DNA of 64,000 nt, taken from contig NZ_ALBQ01000023.1 of NCBI RefSeq assembly GCF_000282895.1, positions 1 to 64,000 of the forward strand, in the 5' to 3' direction. Both the position numbers and the translations under genes were made by a program. Positions within the stretch are counted from its first letter, which is position 1, and the number at the start of each line of letters is the position of its first letter. The notes beneath the pieces were generated by a model that saw only the letters and a program-made list of their open reading frames with translations, was not told the origin of the DNA and did not search any database. The DNA comes from Sphingomonas sp. ATCC 31555. Its GTDB lineage: Bacteria; Pseudomonadota; Alphaproteobacteria; Sphingomonadales; Sphingomonadaceae. Shown here one piece after another: positions 9,427 to 18,546 of this stretch.

Positions 9427-10584
9427 ATGACCGAGTTCAGGACCGCCGCGATCCTCGTCGCCGCCGGCAGCGGCACCCGCGCCGGGGGCAGCGTGCCCAA
9501 GCAATATGCGCAACTTGGTGGGCGGCCACTGATTGCCTATGCTCATCAGGCGCTCGCCACCCATCCGAAGATCGATGCCGTGCTGACCGTGATCGGCGCA
9601 GGCCAGGAGGCGCTGCTAGGGGCTGCCCTGGGGACAACCCCTTTCGTAACGGGCGGGGCGACGCGGCGCGAGTCGGTAGCGGCGGGGCTGGAGGCTCTGA
9701 TCGCCGGCGCGTTCACCCATGTGCTCATTCACGACGCCGCTCGCCCGTTCCTGGCGGCGCGCGTCATTGACGATCTGCTCACTAGCTTGGGCAACACGCT
9801 GGGCGCGGCTCCTGCCCTGCCCGTAGCCGACACGCTGGTGCGCGGTGACGGCGATCGGATCGGCGAAACTGTTGCCCGCGATAATCTCTATCGCATACAA
9901 ACGCCTCAGGCGTTCGACTTCCCTGCCATTCTGGAGGCGCACCGCCGCTGGCCAGCCGATCGCGAGGCAACCGACGATGTGCAGATGCTGCGTGCCATCG
10001 GTGGGCACGTCGCGCTCGTTCATGGAGACCCAATGCTCGAGAAAATCACGCACCCAGCCGACTTTGCGGCGGCGGAGGCACGACTTGCGTCGGCCATGCG
10101 CGTGCGCACCGCCACCGGCTACGACGTTCACCGCCTTGTCCAGGGCGAGGCGTTGTGGCTGGGTGGCGTGCGCATTCCGCATAGCCATGGGCTTTCCGGC
10201 CATAGCGACGCTGATGTCGCACTGCATGCGATCACCGATGCCCTGCTTGGAACAATCGGCGCGGGCGATATCGGCATGCACTTCCCGCCCAGTGATCCGC
10301 AATGGCGCGGCGCGGCATCGGCCAGGTTTCTGGAGCATGCCGCCACTCTCGTCGCGACGAGGGGCGGCATCGTCGATTTTATAGACCTCACTCTCATCTG
10401 CGAGGCACCCAAGATCGGTCCGCACCGGGACGCGATCCGCGCCTCGATCGCGGCGATCCTTGGTCTTGATCCAGAACAAGTGAGCGTGAAGGCGACCACC
10501 ACCGAAAAGCTGGGCTTCACCGGACGCGGCGAGGGCATGGCCGCGCAGGCGATCGCAACCATCCGCATGCCCGGCACGAACTGA
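9427..10584 (+). CDS. ispDF: bifunctional IspD/IspF (MEP isoprenoid pathway)
   Basis: Fusion of 2-C-methyl-D-erythritol 4-phosphate cytidylyltransferase (IspD, residues about 1-222) and 2,4-cyclodiphosphate synthase (IspF, about 223-385), two non-consecutive steps of isoprenoid precursor synthesis. IspD shows the nucleotide-binding AAGSGTRAGG...PKQY and the HDAARPF segment. IspF shows GYDVHRL with zinc ligands Asp and His, HSHGLSGHSDADV, and the C-terminal TTTEKLGFTGRGEG. The fusion is common in alphaproteobacteria. pncC follows after 39 nt on the same strand. Confidence 0.97.
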   Translation: MTEFRTAAILVAAGSGTRAGGSVPKQYAQLGGRPLIAYAHQALATHPKIDAVLTVIGAGQEALLGAALGTTPFVTGGATRRESVAAGLEALIAGAFTHVLIHDAARPFLAARVIDDLLTSLGNTLGAAPALPVADTLVRGDGDRIGETVARDNLYRIQTPQAFDFPAILEAHRRWPADREATDDVQMLRAIGGHVALVHGDPMLEKITHPADFAAAEARLASAMRVRTATGYDVHRLVQGEALWLGGVRIPHSHGLSGHSDADVALHAITDALLGTIGAGDIGMHFPPSDPQWRGAASARFLEHAATLVATRGGIVDFIDLTLICEAPKIGPHRDAIRASIAAILGLDPEQVSVKATTTEKLGFTGRGEGMAAQAIATIRMPGTN

Positions 10585-10623
10585 CTCGTAACGTCGATCA
10601 TCCAGTGGCAAGGGGCTGCCGTT

Positions 10624-11160
10624 ATGGACACGATTCTTCCTCCCGAGCTCGTTGACGCCGCGCGCAAAGTGCTCGATGCGAACCGCGCCGCCGGCCGTCG
10701 CGTTGCCGTTGCGGAAAGCTGCACCGGCGGCCTCGTTTCCGCGGCGTTGACCGAACTGCCAGGGTCGTCCGACGTTTTCGAAGCCGGCTTCGTCACCTAT
10801 TCTAACGATGCCAAGATGGACCTGCTGAAAGTGAGCCTGGACGTGCTCGAAACCTTCGGCGCAGTTTCGATCGCCGTCGCCTGGAGCATGGCGCAGGGCG
10901 TGCTGGAACGCACCAATGCCGACGTCGCCGTGGCGATCACCGGTATCGCCGGTCCGAACGGCGCTACTGAGAACAAGCCGGTCGGCACCGTCGTGTTCGC
11001 CCAGGCGATCCGCGGCGCAGATCCCAAGCACGTCGTCGCCGATGCCCGTCATTTCGAGGATAATGGCCGCGGCGGCATCCGCCTTCAGGCGGCGTTGTGC
11101 GCGCTTGACCTGTTGCTGCCGTCTCTCGAAGTGCCGGTCGAGGAACCCGACGCCCCATAA
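10624..11160 (+). CDS. pncC: CinA-family nicotinamide-nucleotide amidohydrolase
   Basis: Stand-alone CinA C-terminal domain protein (178 residues). Members deamidate nicotinamide mononucleotide to nicotinate mononucleotide in pyridine-nucleotide salvage. Diagnostic motifs are AESCTGGLVSA with the nucleophilic Ser, GSSDVFEAGFVTYSN, and AITGIAGPNGATENKPVGTV. The last 76 nt (11085-11160) overlap the convergent ratA gene tail to tail, an unusually long overlap. Family certain; substrate by analogy. Confidence 0.9.
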   Translation: MDTILPPELVDAARKVLDANRAAGRRVAVAESCTGGLVSAALTELPGSSDVFEAGFVTYSNDAKMDLLKVSLDVLETFGAVSIAVAWSMAQGVLERTNADVAVAITGIAGPNGATENKPVGTVVFAQAIRGADPKHVVADARHFEDNGRGGIRLQAALCALDLLLPSLEVPVEEPDAP

Positions 11161-11582
11161 AGCTTCGCTGCGCGCTCCTCGAAGGCACCGATCATCTTCC
11201 GAAGCGCGCGGTCGAACACCTGGCCTGCCAGCATCTCGAACACTCGGTTCTTGAACGCGAAGTCGACGCAGAAATCGACATAGCAGCCGCCCTGCCCGTC
11301 CGGCCGAAACTTCCAGTCGTTCGACAGGTGCTTGAGCGGCCCATCCACATATTCGACATGGATAGTCTCCGCCCGTGCCTTGGAAACGCGCGACGTGAAG
11401 GTCTCGCGCAGCCCCTTGAAGCCGACGATCATGTCGGCCACGACCTGAGTGTCGCTCGACGAACGAACACGCATCGCGCTCACCCAGGGCAGAAACTCGG
11501 GATAGCGCGCTACATCCGCCACCAAGTCGAACATCTGTTCCGGCGTGTAGGGAAGGTGCCGGGTCTCGCTATGCTTGGGCAT
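11085..11582 (-). CDS. RatA/COQ10-family START-like protein
   Basis: A 165-residue SRPBCC/START-fold protein of the COQ10-RatA family, which includes the mitochondrial ubiquinone-binding Coq10 and the E. coli ribosome-association protein RatA. The N-terminus has the family pattern TRHLPYTPEQMFDLVADV-RYPEFLPW. The core (about 1-145) is conserved-looking, while the last 20 residues are low-complexity (Ser/Thr/Gly/Asn), and that part overlaps pncC. It begins at the lipA stop (TGATG, 1-nt overlap), so it is translated with lipA. In alphaproteobacteria a respiratory-quinone role is more plausible than a toxin role (inference). Confidence 0.85.
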   Translation of the reverse strand: MPKHSETRHLPYTPEQMFDLVADVARYPEFLPWVSAMRVRSSSDTQVVADMIVGFKGLRETFTSRVSKARAETIHVEYVDGPLKHLSNDWKFRPDGQGGCYVDFCVDFAFKNRVFEMLAGQVFDRALRKMIGAFEERAAKLYGASGSSTGTSRDGSNRSSAHNAA

Positions 11583-12514
11583 CAGGCCTTGGCACTCGCC
11601 TTTGCAAGCTTGGCCTCACGGGCGGCCCGCATCTCGGCGAAATCCTCGCCGGCATGGTAACTGGAGCGCGTGAGCGGCGAGGAAGCGACCTGCAGGAAGC
11701 CCTTGGCACGAGCGATAGCGCCATAGGCCTGAAAGGCCTGCGGAGTCACGAACTCCTCGACCTTCGCATGCTTCGGCGTCGGTTGGAGATACTGGCCCAT
11801 GGTCAGAAAATCGATATCGGCCGAGCGCATGTCGTCCATCACTTGGTGGACCTCCAGGCGCTGCTCGCCCAGGCCCAGCATGATGCCCGACTTGGTGAAG
11901 ATCGACGGGTCGAGCCGCTTCACCGTCTCCAGCAGCCGCAGCGACGCATAGTAGCGCGCGCCCGGGCGGATCATCGGATAGAGCCGCGGGACCGTCTCGA
12001 GATTGTGGTTGTACACGTCCGGCCGCGCGGCGACGATCGCCTCGACGGCGGCTTCGTGCTTATTGCGAAAATCGGGCGTGAGGATTTCGATCGTAGTAGC
12101 CGGGCTGGCGCTGCGGATCGCCTCGATCACCTTGACGAACTGGCTGGCGCCGCCGTCGGGCAGGTCGTCGCGATCCACCGAGGTGATCACGATATGCTCC
12201 AGGCCCATCTGCACCGCCGCCTCGGCGACGTGCTGGGGCTCCAGCGGATCGACCTTGCGCGGCATGCCGGTCTTGACGTTGCAGAAGCGGCAGGCTCGCG
12301 TGCAGACGTCGCCCAAGATCATCACCGTCGCGTGCTTTTTGGTCCAGCACTCGCCGATGTTCGGGCAGGCGGCTTCCTCACACACGGTGGTCAGATTTTT
12401 CGAGCGCATCAGCGCACGGGTCTTGGCGAAACCTTCGGACGTGGGCGCCTTGACGCGAATCCAGTCGGGCTTGCGGATGCGTTCGGGCCGCGCCAGCGGA
12501 GTCTGCTCGTTCAT
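11582..12514 (-). CDS. lipA: lipoyl synthase
   Basis: Radical-SAM enzyme that inserts two sulfurs into octanoyl groups on lipoyl domains of pyruvate and 2-oxoglutarate dehydrogenases and the glycine cleavage system. The auxiliary cluster motif [12 protein letters not shown] and the radical-SAM motif CTRACRFC are intact. The family C-terminal block ([12 protein letters not shown]) is present. Length 310 is typical. It is coupled to the COQ10-family gene downstream. The 129-nt gap to the divergent carbonic anhydrase gene must contain both promoters. Confidence 0.97.
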   Translation of the reverse strand: MNEQTPLARPERIRKPDWIRVKAPTSEGFAKTRALMRSKNLTTVCEEAACPNIGECWTKKHATVMILGDVCTRACRFCNVKTGMPRKVDPLEPQHVAEAAVQMGLEHIVITSVDRDDLPDGGASQFVKVIEAIRSASPATTIEILTPDFRNKHEAAVEAIVAARPDVYNHNLETVPRLYPMIRPGARYYASLRLLETVKRLDPSIFTKSGIMLGLGEQRLEVHQVMDDMRSADIDFLTMGQYLQPTPKHAKVEEFVTPQAFQAYGAIARAKGFLQVASSPLTRSSYHAGEDFAEMRAAREAKLAKASAKA

Positions 12515-12643
12515 GGGGGGCAGATAGAGCGCCCGAGCATGTTTCGCCAGCCCCGGAAATTGCGCAGAGCGCGTATTGGGAGCAGAAACGGGTCCGGAAC
12601 GTTGTCGGGGTCGACAGCTTTACAGGAACGATAGGCGAAACAC

Positions 12644-13273
12644 ATGGCTGGATTCGAGGCACTGCTCAGCGGGTATCACCGCTTTCGGACTGACGGCTGG
12701 AGCGCTCAGCGTGAGCGTTGGGCTGAGCTTTCTGCAGGCCAGAGCCCGAAAGTAATGGTAATCGCCTGCTCCGACAGTCGAGTCGATCCGGCGCAAATAT
12801 TCGACACGTCTCCGGGCGAGATTTTTGTGGTGCGCAACGTGGCCAATTTGGTGCCCCCCTTCGAAACCGGTGGAGGCCGGCACGGCGTTTCAGCGGCGCT
12901 GGAATTTGCGGTGACACAGCTAGAAGTGCCCGAAATCGTGGTGATGGGTCATGGTGCCTGTGGCGGCGCCCATGCGGCACTTACCGAGCGCTTCGCCGAT
13001 GCAGATCATGGCGAGGGCGGCTTTATCGCTCACTGGGTCGATATGCTGGACGAAGCGCGGGAGAAGGTCCGCGCGGAATATGGTCAAGGCCCGGAGGCCG
13101 TTCGCGCGATGGAGCATGAAACCGTGCGGGTGTCGCTCCGCAATCTGCGAACGTTCCCGTTTGTCAGCGAGCGAGAGGCTGCGGGCAAGCTGACGATCCA
13201 TGGCGCCTATTTCGCAATCGCTGATGGCCTGTTACACGTGATGGGCGACGACGGCACCTTCGCGGCGGCGTGA
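12644..13273 (+). CDS. beta-class carbonic anhydrase
   Basis: Zinc enzyme interconverting CO2 and bicarbonate, supplying bicarbonate to carboxylases. The 209-residue protein has both zinc-site motifs: CSDSRVDP (Cys ligand and the Asp-Arg dyad) and GHGACGG (His and Cys ligands). No signal peptide is visible, so it is cytoplasmic. The ATG follows a short leader after the divergent lipA start. It ends before a hairpin shared with convergent ppk2. Confidence 0.94.
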   Translation: MAGFEALLSGYHRFRTDGWSAQRERWAELSAGQSPKVMVIACSDSRVDPAQIFDTSPGEIFVVRNVANLVPPFETGGGRHGVSAALEFAVTQLEVPEIVVMGHGACGGAHAALTERFADADHGEGGFIAHWVDMLDEAREKVRAEYGQGPEAVRAMEHETVRVSLRNLRTFPFVSEREAAGKLTIHGAYFAIADGLLHVMGDDGTFAAA

Positions 13274-13283
13274 GCTTCCAAAC

Positions 13284-13304
13284 TCCTCCCCGATCCGGGG
13301 AGGA
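13284..13304. terminator. hairpin between convergent genes
   Basis: A perfect 9-bp stem, TCCTCCCCG / CGGGGAGGA with loop ATC, lies in the 39-nt gap between the carbonic anhydrase stop and the ppk2 stop. There is no T-run on either side. It could serve both genes as a weak terminator, or be a copy of a short dispersed palindrome. Confidence 0.45.
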
Positions 13305-13312
13305 ACTAAGGC

Positions 13313-14089
13313 TCAGAACTTACCCAGCGTTTCGGTCGCCACCTTCACCACCTGCGGGTCGAGCTCCGGCGGCACCATCGGCACGTGCTTTTCGAGCTGC
13401 TCGGCAATCGCGGTCAGCGCCGCAATCCGCGCGGTCTTCTTGTTGTTCCCGTCGATCACTGTCCATCGTGCGTGCGGCGTGTCCGTCTCGCGAAACATCG
13501 CGTGCATCGCGTCGAGATAGTCGGCCCGGCGCGCGCGATTGCGGAAATCGTCCATCCCGATCTTCCACCGCTTCCAAGGATGGGTCAGACGGTCGCGAAG
13601 GCGCTTGTCCTGGGTCTTTTGCGTGACGTGCAGGAATATCTTGATCAACGTGGCGCCGTTATTGACCTGTTGCGCTTCGAAATCGTTGATCTCGGCATAG
13701 CTGCGGCGCCACTCCGCCTCGCTCGCATAGCCTTCGACCCGTTCGACCAGAACGCGGCCGTACCAAGTGCGATCGAACACCGCGATATTGTGCTGTGCCG
13801 GCAGCCGCTGCCAAAATCTCCAGAGGAAATGGTGCGACAGCTCCTCCTGCGTAGGCGCAGAAATCGGCCAGACCTCATAGTAGCGCGGGTCCCATTCGGC
13901 GGTGAGGCGCTTGATCACCCCGCCCTTCCCCGCCGCGTCCCAGCCCTCGAACGCAACGATCGCGCGGCGCTTGTGGATGATGTGGGCGGTCTGGATGTGG
14001 CTCAGCCGCTTCTGGAGCTTGGCGAGTTCGGCTTCGTAATCGCCGTCGAAATCGTCGCCGGCCTCATAGTCGGAAAGATCGATCGTCAT
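13313..14089 (-). CDS. ppk2: polyphosphate kinase 2 family protein
   Basis: PPK2 transfers phosphate between polyphosphate and nucleotides, in most members making GTP or ATP from polyphosphate. The P-loop kinase fold shows Walker A AFEGWDAAGKGGVIKRL and the lid/Walker B segment FDRTWYGRVLVERVEG. Length 258 fits a single-domain class I enzyme. The start overlaps the stop of the ldhA-like gene by 4 nt (ATGA). Nucleotide preference cannot be read from sequence alone. Confidence 0.93.
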   Translation of the reverse strand: MTIDLSDYEAGDDFDGDYEAELAKLQKRLSHIQTAHIIHKRRAIVAFEGWDAAGKGGVIKRLTAEWDPRYYEVWPISAPTQEELSHHFLWRFWQRLPAQHNIAVFDRTWYGRVLVERVEGYASEAEWRRSYAEINDFEAQQVNNGATLIKIFLHVTQKTQDKRLRDRLTHPWKRWKIGMDDFRNRARRADYLDAMHAMFRETDTPHARWTVIDGNNKKTARIAALTAIAEQLEKHVPMVPPELDPQVVKVATETLGKF

Positions 14090-15114
14090 GGGAGCCCATA
14101 ACGCGGCGGAGCGATCAAGGCTGCATCGACGCGATGGGCGAGCGGGCGCCCGGCTTCAAAATCGGCGATGCTGGCCAGCGTCGTCTCGGCGATCGCCGAC
14201 AGCGCCTCTTCGGTGAGGAAGGCCTGGTGGCCGGTGACCAGCACGTTGGGGAAGGTGAGCAGCCGCTGGAACTTGTCATCGGCGATGATCTCGTTCGACA
14301 GGTCCTCGAAAAACAGGTCGGCCTCCTGCTCGTACACGTCGAGTGCGACGGCGCGGACCTTGCGCGCCTTGAGCCCGTCGATCAGCGCGCCGGTATCGAT
14401 CAGCGCCCCGCGGCTGGTGTTGACGATCACCAGCCCGTCCCGCGCCTCGGTGATCACCTGCGCGTTGATCAGCCGGTGGGTATCGGGCGTGAGCGGACAG
14501 TGTAGCGTGACGATCTCGGCGGTACGCAGCAGCTCGTCGCGCGGCACGTAGCGAACGCCCATCGCCTCCAGCTCGGGATCGGTGTGGAGATCGCTCGCCA
14601 GCACGGTGCAGCCGAAGCCTGCCCGCAGCGCCCGCGCGACCAGCGCGCCGATTTTGCCGGTGCCGACCACGCCGACGGTGCGCCCATGCAGGTTGCGCCC
14701 GATAAGCCCGTCGAGCGCGAAATTGTTTTCCCGGACGCGCGACCAGGCCCGGGGGATCTGCCGGTCAACCGCCAGCAGCAGCCCGACGGTGAACTCCGCC
14801 ACCGCATGCGGCGAATAGGCGGGCACCCGCACCACCGTGATGCCCAACCGCTCCGCCGCCGCAAGATCTACATTGTTGAAGCCCGCGCAGCGCAGGGCCA
14901 CCAGCCGGACGCCGACCTTCGCCAGGGCTTCCAGAACGCTCGCATCCACGCCGTCATTGACGAAGACGCAGACCGCCGCGTGCCCCGCCGCCAGTGTGGC
15001 GGTCAGCGCATCAAGGCGGGGTTCGAGAAAGGTCAGGTCATGGCCGAAACGTGCGTTCGCCTCGACGAGGAAGCGGCGGTCATAGGCCTTGGTGTTGAAC
15101 ACCGCGACGCGCAT
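14086..15114 (-). CDS. ldhA: D-lactate dehydrogenase-like 2-hydroxyacid dehydrogenase
   Basis: NAD-dependent D-2-hydroxyacid dehydrogenase resembling fermentative D-lactate dehydrogenase LdhA. The Rossmann motif is GVVGTGKIG. The catalytic region has NTSRGALIDT, then the LdhA-like string DLFFEDLSNEII and GHQAFLTEEAL containing the catalytic His. Length 342 is typical. It is translationally coupled to ppk2 and lies 16 nt downstream of aspS on the same strand. Fermentative lactate formation is inferred from similarity; other 2-oxoacids are possible. Confidence 0.88.
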   Translation of the reverse strand: MRVAVFNTKAYDRRFLVEANARFGHDLTFLEPRLDALTATLAAGHAAVCVFVNDGVDASVLEALAKVGVRLVALRCAGFNNVDLAAAERLGITVVRVPAYSPHAVAEFTVGLLLAVDRQIPRAWSRVRENNFALDGLIGRNLHGRTVGVVGTGKIGALVARALRAGFGCTVLASDLHTDPELEAMGVRYVPRDELLRTAEIVTLHCPLTPDTHRLINAQVITEARDGLVIVNTSRGALIDTGALIDGLKARKVRAVALDVYEQEADLFFEDLSNEIIADDKFQRLLTFPNVLVTGHQAFLTEEALSAIAETTLASIADFEAGRPLAHRVDAALIAPPRYGLP

Positions 15115-15130
15115 GACCGCCGGCCTCCGC

Positions 15131-16933
15131 TCAATTGGCCTTGGGGCCGTCGACGCCCGGCGCCAGCCGGATGTGCAGTTCCTTCAGCTGCTTGTCGCTC
15201 ACCGCGGACGGCGCGTGCATCATCAGGTCCTCGGCTTTCTGCGTCATCGGGAAGGCGATCACCTCGCGGATGTTCGGCTCGTCGGCGAGCAGCATCACGA
15301 TGCGGTCTACACCCGGGGCCGAGCCGCCGTGCGGTGGGGCTCCGAACTTGAACGCGTTGATCATGCCCGCGAAGTTCGTGTCGACATCGGCCTGCGTATA
15401 GCCCGCGATCTCGAACGCCTTGTACATGATCTCCGGCTTGTGGTTCCGGATCGCGCCCGAGGACAGCTCGATGCCGTTGCAGACGATGTCGTACTGATAG
15501 GCGAGGATGTCGAGCGGATCCTTGGTTTCCAGCGCCTCCAGCTCGCCCTGCGGCATCGAGAAGGGGTTGTGGCTGAAATCGACCTTCTTGGCGTCCTCGT
15601 CATATTCGAACATTGGGAAGTCGACGATCCAGCAGAACTCGAAGCGCTTCTTGTCGATCAGCTCGAGCTGCTCGGCGGCCCGGGTGCGGGCGAGCCCGGC
15701 GAGCTTGGCGGCCTGCGCTTCCTTGCCCGCGGCGAAGAAGATGCCGTCGTTCGGACCCAGGCCCATCGCCTCGGCAATCGCCTTCATGCCGTCCTGGCCA
15801 TGGTTGTTGGCGATCGGGCCGCCGAACACGCCGTCCTTCTGCGTCGCATAGCCGAGGCCGGGGAAGCCTTCCGACTGCGCCCAGCTGTTCATGTCGTCGA
15901 AGAACTTGCGGCTCTTCTCGTGGGTGCCGGGTGCCGGGATCGCGCGGACGACGTCGCCGCCCTCGACGATCGAGGCGAAGCGGCCGAAGCCCGAGCCCTT
16001 GAAGAAGTCCGACACGTCGGTGATCACCAGCGGGTTGCGCAGGTCCGGCTTGTCGTTGCCGTATTTGAGCATCGATTCGCGATACGGGATGCGCTTGAAC
16101 GGCAGCGCGCTGACGCTGCGGCCCATGCCCTCCCAGTCGGCGAATTCCTCGAACACGCCGTGCAGCACCGGCTCGATCGCGGCGAACACGTCATCCTGGG
16201 TGACGAAGCTCATCTCGAAGTCGAGCTGGTAGAATTCGCCCGGCGAACGATCGGCGCGGGCGTCCTCGTCCCGGAAGCAGGGCGCGATCTGGAAATAGCG
16301 GTCGAAACCGGCGACCATCAGCAGCTGCTTGAACATCTGCGGCGCCTGCGGGAGCGCGTAGAACTTGCCCGGATGGACGCGGCTGGGGACGAGATAGTCG
16401 CGCGCGCCTTCGGGGCTCGACGCGGTGAGGATCGGCGTCTGGAACTCGGTGAAGCCCTGGTCGATCATCCGGCGGCGGAGCGACGCGATCACGTTCGAGC
16501 GCAGCAGGATGTTCTTGTGGACCTTCTCGCGGCGCAGATCGAGATAGCGGTTCCGCAGGCGGATCTCTTCCGGATACTCCTGCTCGCCGAACACCGGCAT
16601 CGGCAGGTCGGCTGCGGCCGACTGGACGGTCACTTCCGCCGCGCGGACTTCGATCTCGCCGGTCGGCAGGTTCGGGTTCACCACGCTGGCATCGCGCGCA
16701 ACGACCGTGCCGGTGACGGTGATCACCGATTCGGAGCGCAGCGACTCGATCGCCTCGAACGCCGGGCCGCTGGCGTCGGTGACGATCTGGGTGATGCCGT
16801 AATGGTCGCGCAGGTCGACGAAGACCAGGTCGCCATGGTCGCGCTTGCGGTGCACCCAGCCCGACAGGCGGACGGTTTGCCCCACGTCCGCGGAGCGGAG
16901 CTGGGCGCAGGTGTGCGTGCGATAGGCGTGCAT
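15131..16933 (-). CDS. aspS: aspartate-tRNA ligase
   Basis: Class IIb aminoacyl-tRNA synthetase. The 600-residue product begins [12 protein letters not shown] at 16933. An upstream in-frame extension to 17053 is rejected because it has no family-like sequence. The N-terminal OB fold is followed by the catalytic core with motif 2 [15 protein letters not shown] and motif 3 [17 protein letters not shown], and the bacterial GAD insertion lies between them. Whether it also charges tRNA-Asn cannot be decided here. ldhA follows after 16 nt. Confidence 0.97.
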   Translation of the reverse strand: MHAYRTHTCAQLRSADVGQTVRLSGWVHRKRDHGDLVFVDLRDHYGITQIVTDASGPAFEAIESLRSESVITVTGTVVARDASVVNPNLPTGEIEVRAAEVTVQSAAADLPMPVFGEQEYPEEIRLRNRYLDLRREKVHKNILLRSNVIASLRRRMIDQGFTEFQTPILTASSPEGARDYLVPSRVHPGKFYALPQAPQMFKQLLMVAGFDRYFQIAPCFRDEDARADRSPGEFYQLDFEMSFVTQDDVFAAIEPVLHGVFEEFADWEGMGRSVSALPFKRIPYRESMLKYGNDKPDLRNPLVITDVSDFFKGSGFGRFASIVEGGDVVRAIPAPGTHEKSRKFFDDMNSWAQSEGFPGLGYATQKDGVFGGPIANNHGQDGMKAIAEAMGLGPNDGIFFAAGKEAQAAKLAGLARTRAAEQLELIDKKRFEFCWIVDFPMFEYDEDAKKVDFSHNPFSMPQGELEALETKDPLDILAYQYDIVCNGIELSSGAIRNHKPEIMYKAFEIAGYTQADVDTNFAGMINAFKFGAPPHGGSAPGVDRIVMLLADEPNIREVIAFPMTQKAEDLMMHAPSAVSDKQLKELHIRLAPGVDGPKAN

Positions 16934-17079
16934 GATGCGGTTCTTCTCACCTTGGCGTCTTCCCGCCACGCTTGGCGGTGCCGGAACGGGCCGGCGCGAC
17001 GATATTGAAACACTATGACCGCGCGCATTCCGGTCACACCCCACTTTTGTCAACCCGAAGACCGGTATATGGGCGTCAG

Positions 17080-18255
17080 ATGCACATTCATGGTCTGATC
17101 GAAGACAGCGTCACCCTCGCCGATCTCTGCAAACGCCTCGCGAAGTCCGACTTCATCACGGTCGACACCGAGTTCATGCGCGAAAACAGCTATTGGCCCG
17201 AGCTCTGCCTGATCCAGGTGGCGAACGACAAGGAGGCCGCGGCGATCGATCCCAAGGCCCCGGACCTCGACATGGGGCCGCTGCTCGACCTGCTGACCGA
17301 CAATGAGGACGTGCTCAAGGTGTTCCACGCCGGCGGCCAGGACATCGAAATCGTCTACAACCTCACCGGGAAGACGCCGCACCCGATGTTCGACACCCAG
17401 GTCGCCGCGATGGCGCTCGGCCAGGGCGAGCAGATCGGCTACTCCAACCTCGTCGACACCTATCTCGGCATCGTCGTCGACAAGGGCGCCCGCTTCACCG
17501 ACTGGGCGCGCCGCCCGCTCGACAAGCGCCAGATCGACTATGCCATCGCCGACGTGACGCACCTCTCCAAGATCTTCCCCAAGATGCTGGAAAAGCTGCG
17601 CAAGTCCGGTCGCGGCGTGTGGCTGGACCAGGAGATGGAACGGATCTCCGACCCCGAAAACTATCGCAACGATCCCGACCAGGTGTGGCAACGCGTCCGC
17701 ATCAACAGCCGCAAGCCCGAGGTGCTCGGCCGTCTCAAGGCGCTGGCCCGCTGGCGCGAGTTGGAGGCGCAAGGCAAGGACCTGCCGCGCGGCCGCATCG
17801 TCAAGGACGAGACGCTGGCCGATATCGCCGCCAACCCGCCGCGCAAGCAGGCCGATCTTGCCAAGGTGCGCGGCCTCTCCGCCGCTTGGGCAGGCAACGA
17901 CATCGGCGGGCGGATGATGGCCGCGATTGCCGAGTCTAAGCCCCTGCCGGCCAGCGAAATGCCCGGCCGCGAGGAGCGCAAGCCTGCACTTGGCAAGGAC
18001 GGTGCGCTGGTCGCCGATCTTCTGAAGCTGCTGCTCAAGATTCGTGCCAAGGAGGTCAATGTCGCTCCCCGGCTTCTCGCCCGTTCGGAGGATCTGGAAG
18101 CGCTCGCCGCAGGGGTTCGCAAGGATCTGCCGATCCTGGAGGGATGGCGCTACGAACAGTTCGGCCGCGACGCACTCGCGCTGGTTGAAGGTCAGCTGGC
18201 GTTTGCGGTGCGCAACGGCAAGCTCAAGATGAGCCGGACGGAGGAGCCCGCATGA
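17080..18255 (+). CDS. rnd: ribonuclease D
   Basis: DEDD-family 3'-5' exoribonuclease used in stable RNA maturation. Start chosen at ATG 17080 ([10 protein letters not shown]). The exonuclease domain (about 1-190) has the ExoI motif [20 protein letters not shown], ExoII in [12 protein letters not shown] and an ExoIII Tyr-Asp segment. An HRDC domain follows (about 205-285) and a second helical HRDC-like region ends the 391-residue protein. Its stop overlaps the next gene's start by 4 nt. The 146-nt gap to aspS holds divergent promoters. Confidence 0.95.
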   Translation: MHIHGLIEDSVTLADLCKRLAKSDFITVDTEFMRENSYWPELCLIQVANDKEAAAIDPKAPDLDMGPLLDLLTDNEDVLKVFHAGGQDIEIVYNLTGKTPHPMFDTQVAAMALGQGEQIGYSNLVDTYLGIVVDKGARFTDWARRPLDKRQIDYAIADVTHLSKIFPKMLEKLRKSGRGVWLDQEMERISDPENYRNDPDQVWQRVRINSRKPEVLGRLKALARWRELEAQGKDLPRGRIVKDETLADIAANPPRKQADLAKVRGLSAAWAGNDIGGRMMAAIAESKPLPASEMPGREERKPALGKDGALVADLLKLLLKIRAKEVNVAPRLLARSEDLEALAAGVRKDLPILEGWRYEQFGRDALALVEGQLAFAVRNGKLKMSRTEEPA

Positions 18256-18539
18256 TCCGTACCCTCGCCCTTCTCGCTCTTGGCGCCGCTACGGTCGGCT
18301 GTGCGCCCAAAAAGGTCGAACCCCTGCCGCCCGGCGTGGAATGCGATGCCAATCGCGTGCTGTACCTGAAGGGCAAACCGCGCGCGGCAATCGATGCCGG
18401 CGAAGCGCTGCGCCATTCGGGAGCCAAGGTAATCCGCTGGATCGAACCGGGTTCGGCTGTGACGATGGACTTCCGCGTCGATCGGTTGAACCTGCATGTC
18501 GACAAAGTCGGTACGGTGACCGACGCGCGCTGCGGCTGA
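18252..18539 (+). CDS. I78-family peptidase inhibitor-like lipoprotein
   Basis: A 95-residue exported protein. Signal peptide [17 protein letters not shown] ends in a lipobox-like TVGC (Cys17). The mature domain has the I78 inhibitor pattern: G-x-A near the middle, RWIEPGSAVTMDFRVDRLNL, and a terminal RCG. Characterised I78 members inhibit subtilisin-like proteases. It overlaps rnd (ATGA), which looks like positional rather than functional coupling. It is followed closely by convergent cfa. Confidence 0.72.
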   Translation: MIRTLALLALGAATVGCAPKKVEPLPPGVECDANRVLYLKGKPRAAIDAGEALRHSGAKVIRWIEPGSAVTMDFRVDRLNLHVDKVGTVTDARCG

Positions 18540-18546
18540 AGCGGGT

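Noticed and set aside
9616..11052. Minus-strand 478-codon frame opposite ispDF and pncC
   Set aside because: Antisense shadow of two clear genes, with no recognisable motif.
15089..17008. Plus-strand 639-codon frame opposite aspS
   Set aside because: Complete antisense shadow of aspS with repetitive His/Arg/Asp/Val composition.
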